A stretch of 26,826 nt of DNA from G023898405 sp964368985. Its GTDB lineage: Bacteria > Myxococcota > UBA727 > JABDBI01. Position numbers and translations under genes: made by a program. Positions within the stretch are counted from its first letter, which is position 1, and every line of letters begins with the position of its first letter. The DNA lies in NCBI GenBank assembly GCA_964368985.1, contig CAYJDW010000031.1:1-26826 (forward strand), in the 5' to 3' direction. Below, piece by piece: positions 1 through 7,761 of the stretch. The notes beneath the pieces are model-generated. The model saw only the letters and a list, made by a program, of their open reading frames with translations. It did no database searches and was not told the origin of the DNA.

Positions 1-55
1 ATGTCTCTCCACCCTCACCCTAGCCTCTCCCGCAAGCGGGCGAGGAGTTGTTGAG
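1..55 (+). repeat. Interspersed repeat, copy A
   Basis: This 55-bp stretch matches positions 20731-20785 at 54 of 55 bases (the difference is at base 17). Its core is a small GC-rich palindrome, cccgc-aa-gcggg, at about 29-40. A third, inverted copy lies at about 20645-20690. The element is non-coding, sits downstream of the dnaX stop codon and may continue beyond the left edge of the window. It resembles REP/MITE-type dispersed repeats, but I cannot name a family. Confidence 0.8.
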
Positions 56-115
56 ATAAAACTACCGCTATGAAAAAAGGTAGGGCATTATACAGCAGCG
101 AAAGCGCCAGAATAC

Positions 116-1828
116 CTAAACCACCTCATGAGTAGGCAATCTCGCAACGCTCGTAATATCCCCACCAAAAATCTCCAGCGCCTTTTTCACCACCGGATGA
201 TTAGCAGCCTCATCATAGAGCTCTTGCTCCGCCTGCTTGATTTGTTGCTCTTCGCGATCCGCCACTGTTCTTACCGCGGCTGGCTGAGCTTCAGCTCTTG
301 GCTCTTTTTTAAGCACCACATCTAAAATCAGAGGCTCACCAAAGGTCTCTTTAATGAGTCGCACGAGATGGGCATTAGCTTTTAGTTCCAAAACGTATTC
401 ATAGTGCAAAGACATGGAAAAAGTGAGCTGCAAAGTTTTTAATGCCACTTTAGGTTCTGCATGGCGTAAATGACTGGCGAGGCCAGGCACTACCTGACTT
501 AACTCTTCTACAAGTTGGCTAAAGAGCCCCAAGATATCACTAGGCTTTGGCGGCAATGCAGGTTTTAGTTCTGCTTTAGGCTCCACTATTTTAGTGGCAT
601 TCAAAAGAGCAGCCAGGGGTTTTTCGAGCGGCCGAGTGGGCACGGCCGGGGCCCCAGGCATCTCAAGCGGGACCGGTCGATTATGCAAAATAGCGTCGAG
701 TTTATTCAAACAAAAGTTGATGGTAGAGGCTTCGCTCATGGAAGGTCTCAGTGCCATCCGTAAGACCAATAATTCGAGTGCCAATAAAGGTTTTTTGGCT
801 TGAAATACTTGCGCCATGCCATCGAGAGCCATGGCAAAAAGGCGTTTTAAATCAGCCTTGTCATAATTTTTTGCCGCGGCAAAATCATCTTGCTCGAGGC
901 CAGGAATGATGTTTGAAGCTTGTTTAAAATCATCCACATGGGCACATAAAGAAAGAATGCGAAAACGTGCGGTGATGGCATCGCTTAACTGACAAAGATC
1001 AAGACCGCTTTCGTAAACCTCTTTAACAATCGCTAAAGCTTGGCCTACTTGGGCCTCAATCAGATGCGCCGCCACCTGTTTAACCGCTTGGTGGCTCACT
1101 ACTCCCAAAATATCAGCGATCGATTGTGCCGAATAAAGCTCGCGTTCGGTCGTAATCACTTGTTCAGTCAAACTTAAAGCATCGCGCATACCGCCATCGG
1201 CTAATTCTGCGATCAAGAGCAATCCATCATCGGCAAAGTTCAAACCCTCTTTAACGGTGATTACTTTGAGAGCTTTTTGAATAACCGGCACGCTGACTCG
1301 CTTAAAATCATAGCGCTGGCAGCGGGACAAAATAGTTTTAGGGATTTTATGGGATTCAGTGGTGGCAAAGATAAACAACACGTGAGGAGGCGGTTCTTCC
1401 AAGATTTTTAAGAGCGCATTAAAAGCGCTGATGGAAAGCATGTGCACTTCATCGATGATAAAAATCTTATATTTAGCCGAGGTCGGCTGATAGCGAGCGC
1501 TATCTCGTAAATCGCGAATATCGTCGACACCGGTATGGGAAGCACCATCGATCTCCACGACGTCCAGGGAAGAAAAATTATCGATAGCAACACACTGAGC
1601 GCAAGTCCCACAAGGCTCAGCATTCACTCGAGCTACACAAACAAGGGCTTTGGCCACAATCCGCGCAATAGTAGTTTTGCCCACACCGCGGCTGCCGGTG
1701 AAGAGCATGGCGTGAGCAATGCGGTTCTTCTGTACCGCCGCCTTAATGGTTGCGACAATGACATCCTGACCGACAACTTGATCAAAGGAACTGGGGCGAT
1801 ATTTGCGGGCTAAAACTAGGTGACTCAC
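116..1828 (-). CDS. dnaX: DNA polymerase III subunit gamma/tau
   Basis: This is the clamp-loader ATPase subunit of the replicative polymerase, cytoplasmic, 570 aa. Visible motifs: Walker A GSRGVGKT at residues 45-52; zinc-binding cysteines C64, C73, C76 and C79; Walker B-type DEVH at 126-129; and the SRC sensor motif near 168-170. The AAA+ module and domain III are followed by a Pro/Ala/Lys-rich linker and a short C-terminal domain, giving a protein shorter than the 643-aa E. coli tau. The start is GTG (1826-1828) with a GAGG ribosome-binding site 7 nt upstream, directly after the U-run that ends the SRP RNA gene. Expression therefore probably depends on read-through from the tRNA-Ser/SRP RNA transcript. 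I see no obvious E. coli-type frameshift heptamer, but did not examine every position. Confidence 0.97.
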   Translation of the reverse strand: MSHLVLARKYRPSSFDQVVGQDVIVATIKAAVQKNRIAHAMLFTGSRGVGKTTIARIVAKALVCVARVNAEPCGTCAQCVAIDNFSSLDVVEIDGASHTGVDDIRDLRDSARYQPTSAKYKIFIIDEVHMLSISAFNALLKILEEPPPHVLFIFATTESHKIPKTILSRCQRYDFKRVSVPVIQKALKVITVKEGLNFADDGLLLIAELADGGMRDALSLTEQVITTERELYSAQSIADILGVVSHQAVKQVAAHLIEAQVGQALAIVKEVYESGLDLCQLSDAITARFRILSLCAHVDDFKQASNIIPGLEQDDFAAAKNYDKADLKRLFAMALDGMAQVFQAKKPLLALELLVLRMALRPSMSEASTINFCLNKLDAILHNRPVPLEMPGAPAVPTRPLEKPLAALLNATKIVEPKAELKPALPPKPSDILGLFSQLVEELSQVVPGLASHLRHAEPKVALKTLQLTFSMSLHYEYVLELKANAHLVRLIKETFGEPLILDVVLKKEPRAEAQPAAVRTVADREEQQIKQAEQELYDEAANHPVVKKALEIFGGDITSVARLPTHEVV

Positions 1829-1847
1829 GGTGATGCCTCAAAAAAAA

Positions 1848-1926
1848 TGCTGTGCACCCCTACTTGCTTTCTACCGTTGCTCCCTTCCGGGCCTGGCGGG
1901 GTTTGAAAGTAATAAGTCGCACAGCA
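1848..1926 (-). ncRNA. ffs: Small SRP RNA (4.5S type)
   Basis: RNA component of the signal recognition particle, which binds Ffh and targets nascent membrane proteins. The minus strand carries the hallmark apical domain, CCAGGCCCGGAAGGGAGCAA, with its GGAA tetraloop and asymmetric loop. The ends form a perfect 8-bp closing helix (UGCUGUGC with GCACAGCA), and a second stem (ACUU/CUUUC with GAAAG/AAGU) lies between. Eight U residues (1847-1840) follow immediately, so the closing helix may double as an intrinsic terminator. Length is about 79 nt; the 5' end could be 1927. It begins directly after the CCA of the upstream tRNA. Confidence 0.95.
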
Positions 1927-1927
1927 A

Positions 1928-2017
1928 TGGCGGAGAAAGAGGGATTCGAACCCTCGATACCTGTTACAGTATACACGATTTCCAATCGTGCGCCTTCAGC
2001 CACTCGGCCATCTCTCC
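1928..2017 (-). tRNA. tRNA-Ser (anticodon GGA)
   Basis: A 90-nt class II tRNA with an extended variable arm. The acceptor stem is GGAGAGA paired with TTTCTCC (one G-U), followed by discriminator G and an encoded CCA. The anticodon stem CACGA/TCGTG encloses loop TTGGAAA, giving anticodon GGA; the T arm contains GGTTCGAATCC. It reads UCC/UCU serine codons. Only about one nucleotide separates its CCA from the SRP RNA. Confidence 0.97.
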
Positions 2018-2035
2018 AATATCCCACAAAAACTG

Positions 2036-2126
2036 TGGCGGACAGCGAGGGATTCGAACCCCCGGGACCCTTCAAGAGCCCGTCTGATTTCGAATCAGGT
2101 GCCTTCAACCACTCGGCCAGCTGTCC
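2036..2126 (-). tRNA. tRNA-Ser (anticodon CGA)
   Basis: A 91-nt class II tRNA with a long variable arm and an encoded CCA. The acceptor stem starts GGACAGC and ends GCTGTCC followed by G-CCA. The anticodon loop is TTCGAAA, giving CGA, which reads UCG. The first pair of the anticodon stem (27-43) appears to be C-A, a mismatch; the other four pairs are canonical. It is the first gene of the tRNA-Ser/tRNA-Ser/SRP RNA/dnaX cluster, 18 nt from the next tRNA. Confidence 0.95.
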
Positions 2127-2253
2127 AACTACATCGATCCACAACTGCTCAAAAAAAACCAGATAAGGCAACCCCCTAAGTAGGGCTAAACTTTGCAATA
2201 AATAAAATAAGCAAGGCCACCATTGATGTTTTCCTGACTGGATCCATAAGCAT

Positions 2254-2356
2254 GGTTAATACAGCGCTTTTCTCTTGAGTTGATTCTCCAAGGCTGTCGC
2301 CTTCGCGAGGACGACAAAATTAGAATCAACACAGTCGGGCACCGCTGTATGCAACC
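2254..2356. repeat. Long nested inverted repeat
   Basis: Three nested pairs of arms fold this region into one long imperfect hairpin. The outer pair is 2254-2266 with 2343-2356 (imperfect, sharing acagcg/cgctgt). The middle pair, 2279-2287 with 2322-2330, is a perfect 9 bp (gttgattct/agaatcaac). The inner pair is tgtcg-cct (2295-2302) with agg-a-cgaca (2308-2316) around loop tcgcg. It lies between the tRNA cluster and the MgtC-family gene and contains no convincing ORF. It could be a MITE-like element or a structured RNA. Confidence 0.6.
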
Positions 2357-2372
2357 ACAATCATATATCAAT

Positions 2373-2402
2373 TTGTTTAAATTATCTTCAATGAAGTACA
2401 AT
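2373..2402 (+). promoter_or_regulatory. Candidate sigma-70 promoter for the MgtC-family gene
   Basis: TTGTTT at 2373-2378, an 18-nt spacer, then TACAAT at 2397-2402 (5 of 6 matches to TATAAT). The predicted transcription start is about 2409, just past the upstream-most ATG at 2407. Either that ATG is not the real start or the promoter is elsewhere. Confidence 0.4.
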
Positions 2403-2406
2403 ATAA

Positions 2407-3708
2407 ATGACCATATTCGCTGTGGGAAATATCTTGTTTGAAAAAATCTCACCCTATTTTATTGCCATGGTAATTGGGCTCGTGATTGGGGTTGAGCGAG
2501 AGCGTCAGCGTTTAAATTCTGTGCAAGCTATGGGTGTGCGCAGTTTTTTGTTGATATCGTTGTTGGGCGCAATCGCTGCAGGAATCGATAAAGCGGCCAT
2601 CGGCCTGGCCATTGCTTTATTTGCCGCGGCAGCAATATTGCTTGGATATTTCAAAACTTCTAAAGCAGCTTTAGCTTCAGGACGCCCTGATATCGGAATG
2701 ACCTCCGAAATTGCGGCAATGGCAACTTTTGGCCTAGGTTATTTGGCCCACTTCGAGCCACTTTTGAGCCTTGCGCTGGGCGTGATTATGCTTTTTGCTC
2801 TCCACCATAAAACAATTTTACATTCTTTTATTGAGAAACGAATTACTACCAACGAGATTCAAGCCGCCATAATTTTATTATTACTTTCTTTCGGGGTGAT
2901 CCCCTTAATCCCCCAAGGCTTCATCGATCCGTGGAACATATTTAATCTTCGCAGACTGGCAATAATTATTTCAGTTATCGCCGCTATTCAGTTCCTTGGT
3001 TATGTCGCCTCGCGAATTTTTGGCAGCCGCCTAGGCTTTTCTTTCGCGGGCCTTTTGGGAGGTCTTGTTTCTTCTACGGCAGTTTTTATCTCCCATGCCG
3101 AACTCGCCACCACCAAGCCGAAATTTTATCTATCCATTGCCTCTGCCGCCATGTTTTCTCTGGTCGCGACCCTGTGCCAGTTAATTATTGTCGTAGCCGT
3201 CATGTCCTGGCAGCTTATGATCGCCATAAGCATCCCCGTCGCCATTATCCTTGTGGTAGCCATAGCAATTGCATTTTCTTTTTACGCAAAGGCCGCTCCA
3301 GGTTCTGAACCCCAGATGCAACATAATCCACTCAATATATGGAGTGCCATTAAACTCGGAAGCCTTCTTTCTGCGATTATTATTGTATTGGAGCTAACGC
3401 AGCGTTTTTTGGGCGAACTTTCGGCGCAAATTCTCACGTTTTTAGGCGGCCTTTTTGAGCTCCAGGGCGTGGTTATCGCCCGCACCAACATGTTTGAAAA
3501 TAATTCCATCACGCTCCAAGTTGCAGCCGAGACCGTATTGATCGCTATTTTTGCAAGCATGGTATCAAAAATTGGTATCACCGCATTTTTGGGACGCGGC
3601 TCTTATAGAATTATTGTATTATCGAGCATTTGCGGATTAGCGCTTTTATCTGCAGGATCCTGGCTTTTGGTGAAATGGGTGCCCGCGGTTTTAATCTCTA
3701 TTTTCTAG
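2407..3708 (+). CDS. MgtC/SapB family membrane protein with DUF4010 domain
   Basis: A 433-aa polytopic inner-membrane protein. The N-terminal part carries the MgtC/SapB signature GLVIGVERER at about residues 20-29, then several hydrophobic helices; the remainder matches the DUF4010 architecture, with roughly a dozen membrane segments in all. The substrate is unknown; MgtC relatives are linked to magnesium limitation and acid or membrane-potential homeostasis, but that cannot be assumed here. The upstream ATG has only a weak Shine-Dalgarno sequence. An in-frame TTG at 2434 has GGGA six bases upstream and fits the candidate promoter better, so the true N-terminus may be nine residues shorter. 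It appears monocistronic. Confidence 0.85.
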   Translation: MTIFAVGNILFEKISPYFIAMVIGLVIGVERERQRLNSVQAMGVRSFLLISLLGAIAAGIDKAAIGLAIALFAAAAILLGYFKTSKAALASGRPDIGMTSEIAAMATFGLGYLAHFEPLLSLALGVIMLFALHHKTILHSFIEKRITTNEIQAAIILLLLSFGVIPLIPQGFIDPWNIFNLRRLAIIISVIAAIQFLGYVASRIFGSRLGFSFAGLLGGLVSSTAVFISHAELATTKPKFYLSIASAAMFSLVATLCQLIIVVAVMSWQLMIAISIPVAIILVVAIAIAFSFYAKAAPGSEPQMQHNPLNIWSAIKLGSLLSAIIIVLELTQRFLGELSAQILTFLGGLFELQGVVIARTNMFENNSITLQVAAETVLIAIFASMVSKIGITAFLGRGSYRIIVLSSICGLALLSAGSWLLVKWVPAVLISIF

Positions 3709-3827
3709 AGCTGATCTGATCCCTAAAACCGGCATGAGCACGCTTCGGTTAGTATGATGCGGAGCAGCTTTTTGGCTGCCTAGCTAAGTATTCGATAGAT
3801 TTCGAATTTACAAATAGGAGAATGAAT

Positions 3828-4088
3828 ATGAAAAAATTTCTATTCTTGTTGGCACCACTCTTCATAACTTCCGCAAATTTGGCTTCAGAAGAAAATAAAG
3901 AGCCAGAAATTGTGCCCGTGAGCCCCCAGTACCTTAACTCTCCAGCAGGCAGAGCGCAGTACAAAAATATTATGCAAATTGCTAGCGACACTATAGATGC
4001 AAAGCATGCCGCAAATAAAGCCAAAGAAGCTGCTGAGACCGAAGAGGAATCCGAAGAAAAAAATCCCAGAGATGAAGATAAAGACTAA
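3828..4088 (+). CDS. Small exported acidic protein, unknown function
   Basis: An 86-aa protein I do not recognise. ATG 3828 is preferred over ATG 3822 because AGGAG (3816-3820) lies 7 nt upstream of it but only 1 nt from the earlier codon. Residues 1-18 form a signal peptide (MKKFLFLLAPLF, then small residues), probably cleaved after NLA. The mature part is short, with an alanine/lysine-rich helix (about residues 50-68) and a strongly acidic Glu/Asp/Lys tail. An intrinsic terminator follows at 4146, so it is probably transcribed alone. It is likely periplasmic or secreted. Confidence 0.7.
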   Translation: MKKFLFLLAPLFITSANLASEENKEPEIVPVSPQYLNSPAGRAQYKNIMQIASDTIDAKHAANKAKEAAETEEESEEKNPRDEDKD

Positions 4089-4145
4089 GCCGCGAAAAGG
4101 ACGAGCCTAACCGCGACTCAGAGTAAAAACCGCTTTGTTTTTGCC

Positions 4146-4169
4146 GCAGGCTGTTTGGCCTGCATTTTT
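4146..4169 (+). terminator. Intrinsic terminator of the small acidic protein gene
   Basis: Perfect 6-bp stem gcaggc (4146-4151) / gcctgc (4158-4163), 6-nt loop, then five T at 4165-4169. It is oriented for the upstream plus-strand gene. Confidence 0.75.
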
Positions 4170-4189
4170 GGTATTTCGCCCTTGGGTCT

Positions 4190-6454
4190 TTACTGACAAA
4201 TCGCAAGTTGCCTGAGAGCAGCAGCAATCGCCGCGCTCACATCAGCATCATTCTCTTGGGCCTGACGTTTTTTCAGCCATGGAATAGTGCGACACGCACC
4301 AGAAAGCCCGAGCATTTTTGCCGCACGTAGGCGAATGCTATAGGAGCTTGTATTGAGCGACGACTCTAAGCTATCAATCTGCTCTGCCGAGAAAGGATGG
4401 CCGATTATGGCATTGAGGGCGACTCGTTGCACATCGCTGTCGTTATCAAATACAAGGGCGAGCAAAATGCCTGTCGCACTCTCGTCTTTTACGCGAGCCA
4501 GCATCTCGGCTACACTCATTCGCGCCTCATAGCTTCGATTGGTGGCCACTTTTCGAAACTCGGGCACCATGGCCGCATCACAAGGAAGCGATTTAAGCGC
4601 TGCGAGTGCGGCTTTACGAACGTCGGTGTCACTATCTCCAAGTGCCGAGATGATCGCTTCGGCAGCTTCACGTGAACCAATGGTGGCAATGAATACTACC
4701 GCTTGGCGTCTTGCTTCCCAAGCTGGCTTGGTTAACAAATTTTTCAACAAAGGTATTTCATTGTTCGTTAAGCGAAGATTAGCCATAACTGTTTTCACTG
4801 TATTGCGGACATCCTGGTCGCTATCAGCCGTTAAGGGTATGATGTTTGCCAATGCCTCACTCGTGCCAATGGTTGCCGTTAAATTTACCGCACTGCGTCG
4901 AATTTCCCACCCAGGCGCGCGAAGCAGAGGCTGCAAGAATGGGAGAGCGCTATTGCTCAGCGTATAATGCGTAAGAGCCAGTATGCCTGCTTGTCGAACG
5001 TCGCTATCGTGATCGTTTAGAGAAGAAATCAAGACATGGGCTGCATCATCACCAGCTATGGTAGCGATGAGCTGAATGGCTGCTCGACGATGCCCCCAGG
5101 AAGTACTGCGTTTAAGCACTTCGGTGAGCGCCGGCAAATCTTCAATCGTCAGGGCCCGCGTTTTTAGAGCATTGAAAGAAGCCTCATGTACATCACTATC
5201 TCGATCGCTGAGCAAGCGTGCCAATAATTTTACGGCCGCGTGAGTTGGAATCCGTTGCACGAGATTTACGGCCCTTTTCCTGACGGGGTAGCTTGCATGG
5301 TTGGCCAATTTTAGAAGCGCGGGAATATGGCCATCGAGCAAAGTCCAATCCGCTATGAGCCTACTTAGCAAATTGTTTAGCGCTTCATCCCTATTGGCGA
5401 AGTGTCCGAGTATGAGATTTTCATCGTCAATTCCCTCGCGAATGCGATTAAGCGCCTCAATGGCTAGGGCGAGCAAAAGACTGTGCTGATTTTCGACAAC
5501 GGCAATCACCTTAGAGTGAACCTTTTCTCCCTTCTCCCCTAATAAGGCCAAGGTGACAGCCGCATACTGCTGTATCTTCACGTCGGGCAGATTCAAGAAA
5601 CGATATGCCACCTTCTGCAACAATGCAGGTTCACCAGGCAATTTTATTCTCATATTTTTGAGCAATGCGGTCTGATACATCGATGCTGTGGCTTCAGTTG
5701 CTGATGCTATAAGCTCATAATGTTTATTAATCGCATCCACGACGAGAAATCGATGCCCAGGAGAATAAAACATGAGATATTCAATGGCGTAAAAATATTC
5801 ACGATAATCCCGATCTTCTTGCCCTAAAATATGTTGTGCATGAGCAACACTGTCGTGCGCGATGTTGATGCTTAAGATTGTGCGGCTACGATTAAAGAGA
5901 TAATCATTTTTTAGCAGCTCCGCTCGATCTGTTTTGGGTCCGACCGTCACTAACTTGGCAGACCTAATCTGCGCCAAAGGTTTTTCCCCATCTGACTCGA
6001 CCACCAAACCAAGCCGCGCTCCTGTAATGTCATGGGCAAGAACGGAAAAGGTCAGCCTGCCATTGCTTAACTCTGCCTCTCCGCTATCAATGACGCGCAT
6101 TGCCGATATCAAACAATTACTTTTGCTCACCTGAATACCGCAACGAGTAATTTCGGCAGCAAAACTCAACGCCACTTTCCCATAGCCATCACTCTCGGCT
6201 GGAAAAGCCCCTTCCACAAAGGCTGGAGAGGTAGGAGAGGTGGAAAAAATTGATGGTGATAAGTCTTCCTCGCCGACAATAGGAGAATTTATTCTTGTCG
6301 TCTCGACGTTTTTTTCAATGATATGTGAAGAGACCTTGGATTTATTTTCTTGAACCTGCTGAGCGACGCGACTGTCTTCTTCATTGCTTGAATCACATGC
6401 CGTGAATCCAAAAAACACCAATCCAGCCAGCAAAGAAACGAATATTCGATACAT
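4190..6454 (-). CDS. HEAT-repeat lipoprotein with 63-residue double repeats
   Basis: A 754-aa protein. A signal peptide ends in lipobox FTAC (C20), then a Ser/Glu-rich linker, so it is probably anchored in the envelope. Residues 95-170 form an unassigned region with two cysteines (C105, C114). From about 260 onward it is all-helical HEAT/PBS-lyase-like. The last 375 residues are six tandem units, each pairing one helix set marked by an aromatic (Y389, W453, W516, W579, Y642, Y705) with another marked by D-x-D-x-D-V (V422, V486, V549, V612, V675, V739). Spacing is 63-64 residues. The start ATG has AGGGGG eight bases upstream. HEAT solenoids usually serve as protein-binding scaffolds; the partner is unknown. 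Confidence 0.85.
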   Translation of the reverse strand: MYRIFVSLLAGLVFFGFTACDSSNEEDSRVAQQVQENKSKVSSHIIEKNVETTRINSPIVGEEDLSPSIFSTSPTSPAFVEGAFPAESDGYGKVALSFAAEITRCGIQVSKSNCLISAMRVIDSGEAELSNGRLTFSVLAHDITGARLGLVVESDGEKPLAQIRSAKLVTVGPKTDRAELLKNDYLFNRSRTILSINIAHDSVAHAQHILGQEDRDYREYFYAIEYLMFYSPGHRFLVVDAINKHYELIASATEATASMYQTALLKNMRIKLPGEPALLQKVAYRFLNLPDVKIQQYAAVTLALLGEKGEKVHSKVIAVVENQHSLLLALAIEALNRIREGIDDENLILGHFANRDEALNNLLSRLIADWTLLDGHIPALLKLANHASYPVRKRAVNLVQRIPTHAAVKLLARLLSDRDSDVHEASFNALKTRALTIEDLPALTEVLKRSTSWGHRRAAIQLIATIAGDDAAHVLISSLNDHDSDVRQAGILALTHYTLSNSALPFLQPLLRAPGWEIRRSAVNLTATIGTSEALANIIPLTADSDQDVRNTVKTVMANLRLTNNEIPLLKNLLTKPAWEARRQAVVFIATIGSREAAEAIISALGDSDTDVRKAALAALKSLPCDAAMVPEFRKVATNRSYEARMSVAEMLARVKDESATGILLALVFDNDSDVQRVALNAIIGHPFSAEQIDSLESSLNTSSYSIRLRAAKMLGLSGACRTIPWLKKRQAQENDADVSAAIAAALRQLAICQ

Positions 6455-6543
6455 TGAGTTAGCCCCCTAACTTTTATTTTAGAAAGTCAAACATGGGGCC
6501 AATTTTTATGAAAGAGTATCACGTACGATTCAGTCGAAGTTTA

Positions 6544-6584
6544 GGAAAAATAACGTCATTGCGAGCGCTGCGCTCGCAATGACG
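6544..6584 (-). terminator. Terminator of the LpoB/YcfL operon
   Basis: Perfect 14-bp inverted repeat cgtcattgcgagcg (6554-6567) / cgctcgcaatgacg (6571-6584) with a 3-nt loop. On the minus strand it is followed by TTATTTTTCC (6553-6544), so it terminates the operon ending at 6639. The sequence resembles the dispersed 'gtcattgcgag' palindromes found in many bacterial genomes. Confidence 0.8.
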
Positions 6585-6638
6585 AGTCGCCCGGTTTTAC
6601 TGCAAAAGCGGGCTTCAGGATAGTCAAAACCTACCAAA

Positions 6639-7049
6639 CTAAAATGCAGTGTTCAAAATTACCCGCACGGTAGCCCCAGTCCTCGCTACGCCAGGCATTT
6701 CATAGGTCTTTTCTTGAGTACCAGGGATTGGAAAATTTTCCGGCCTGGTTTCCGTTAACACTTCTCCGCTTGAGCTTCGTATTTCCAATCGAATTTGCAC
6801 CAAGGCGGAATTACCCGTGCGGTTTTTCAAGGTGACACGAACCTTACCGCCGTCACGTTCTTCCACCCAAATGGCTACCACATCTACTTCGGAACAGACT
6901 TTGCCTTCGGAGCAATATACTTCATGCCCGCCAACTTTGATCACTTCACTCCCAGCAATCCCTCGCGCCATCGAAGTCTGAGCCCGTTTCATCGGCGTGC
7001 AAGAACTCATGAGCAACAAAGCACCGCTTAGCAATATTATTTTTTTCAT
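6639..7049 (-). CDS. YcfL-like lipoprotein
   Basis: A 136-aa protein. Signal peptide and lipobox MSSC (C17) indicate a lipoprotein. Two cysteines at C46 and C52 could form a disulfide. The C-terminal half (about residues 70-135) has alternating strands with the pattern NRTGNSALVQIRLEIR followed by a late Val-rich strand, resembling the DUF1425/YcfL immunoglobulin-like fold. It starts 14 nt after lpoB, with its ribosome-binding site (AGGGTG) in the gap, so the two are co-transcribed. E. coli also has ycfL next to lpoB, though in the opposite order. The family assignment rests on the neighbour and the general pattern and is less certain than LpoB. Confidence 0.65.
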   Translation of the reverse strand: MKKIILLSGALLLMSSCTPMKRAQTSMARGIAGSEVIKVGGHEVYCSEGKVCSEVDVVAIWVEERDGGKVRVTLKNRTGNSALVQIRLEIRSSSGEVLTETRPENFPIPGTQEKTYEMPGVARTGATVRVILNTAF

Positions 7050-7063
7050 ATTTCACCCTTTGG

Positions 7064-7591
7064 TTAACGATACATCACGCCCACAGAACCTTGTTTTTTC
7101 GTCTCATAGGCTTTCATCCATTCCACCGTGTCGGCTTTATCGATGAGTTTAAAACTATACAACAAATAATCGCTCACCCCTTCGGTTGAGCCCTTGGATA
7201 AGGCCGTCAAACGAGCGCTTAAAAAATAATCCGCGCCATTGGCATTCTCAGTGAACTGAAGTTTTGTGCCTTGGGAAAATTCTACTAAATCCGTCAACAA
7301 ACGGTCTTTGATGATGTTCGGATTAATAGGAAAGCGCGTTTGATTATCAATCGTAGTCAAGGCGATGCGAACCTTCACTTTATTATCCGGCCATTTAAGA
7401 CCCGAGATCTCCCGCGCCATCCGTTCGGCCATCGAGCGAATATCCGCCGAACTGGTGCCCGTACCGCCCAAGGTATCTTCCTGGGAAGCGTCCATAATGG
7501 TGGTTTTACGAGATTGTTTGGTCACCGAAGAACAGGAGTTCAACAACAACAATCCCGCCAACAACAAAGAATATCTTAGTAAGTTCAGCAT
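7064..7591 (-). CDS. lpoB: LpoB-like penicillin-binding protein activator lipoprotein
   Basis: A 175-aa protein. The signal peptide ends in LLNSC (C20), giving a lipoprotein. After a Ser/Thr linker the C-terminal domain matches the LpoB pattern: a helix with MAERMAREI near residues 54-62, strand VRIALTTIDNQT near 74-85, then INPNIIKDRLLTDL and a final strand containing YFLSARLTAL. In E. coli LpoB is an outer-membrane lipoprotein that reaches through the peptidoglycan to stimulate PBP1b. The linker here is short, so its reach may differ. It is first in a two-gene operon with the YcfL-like gene and divergent from rph. Confidence 0.75.
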   Translation of the reverse strand: MLNLLRYSLLLAGLLLLNSCSSVTKQSRKTTIMDASQEDTLGGTGTSSADIRSMAERMAREISGLKWPDNKVKVRIALTTIDNQTRFPINPNIIKDRLLTDLVEFSQGTKLQFTENANGADYFLSARLTALSKGSTEGVSDYLLYSFKLIDKADTVEWMKAYETKKQGSVGVMYR

Positions 7592-7761
7592 TTTCTACCC
7601 CATGGTTACGCGAAACAAATAACGCAGGAGGCATTAAAAGGGAAGATGTGCTGAACTTGAAATGGCCATCTGTAAAGCACTAAGCTGCGGAAAGATCAAC
7701 CAGGGCTCGCATTCTTCGATTTTCTTGCTAGAACCCACCTACTTTTATTTTGGAGATTCCC

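Noticed and set aside
62..115. A terminator directly after dnaX
   Set aside because: Only a 5-bp stem (ctacc/ggtag) with a 12-nt loop and a short T-tract can be drawn, too weak to call.
1860..2198. Protein-coding frames across the tRNA and SRP RNA region on both strands
   Set aside because: They are read through two clear tRNA-Ser genes and the SRP RNA and have no independent support.
3709..3790. Terminator after the MgtC-family gene
   Set aside because: Small stems such as gcagc/gctgc around a T-rich loop exist, but no stem followed by a T-run was clear.
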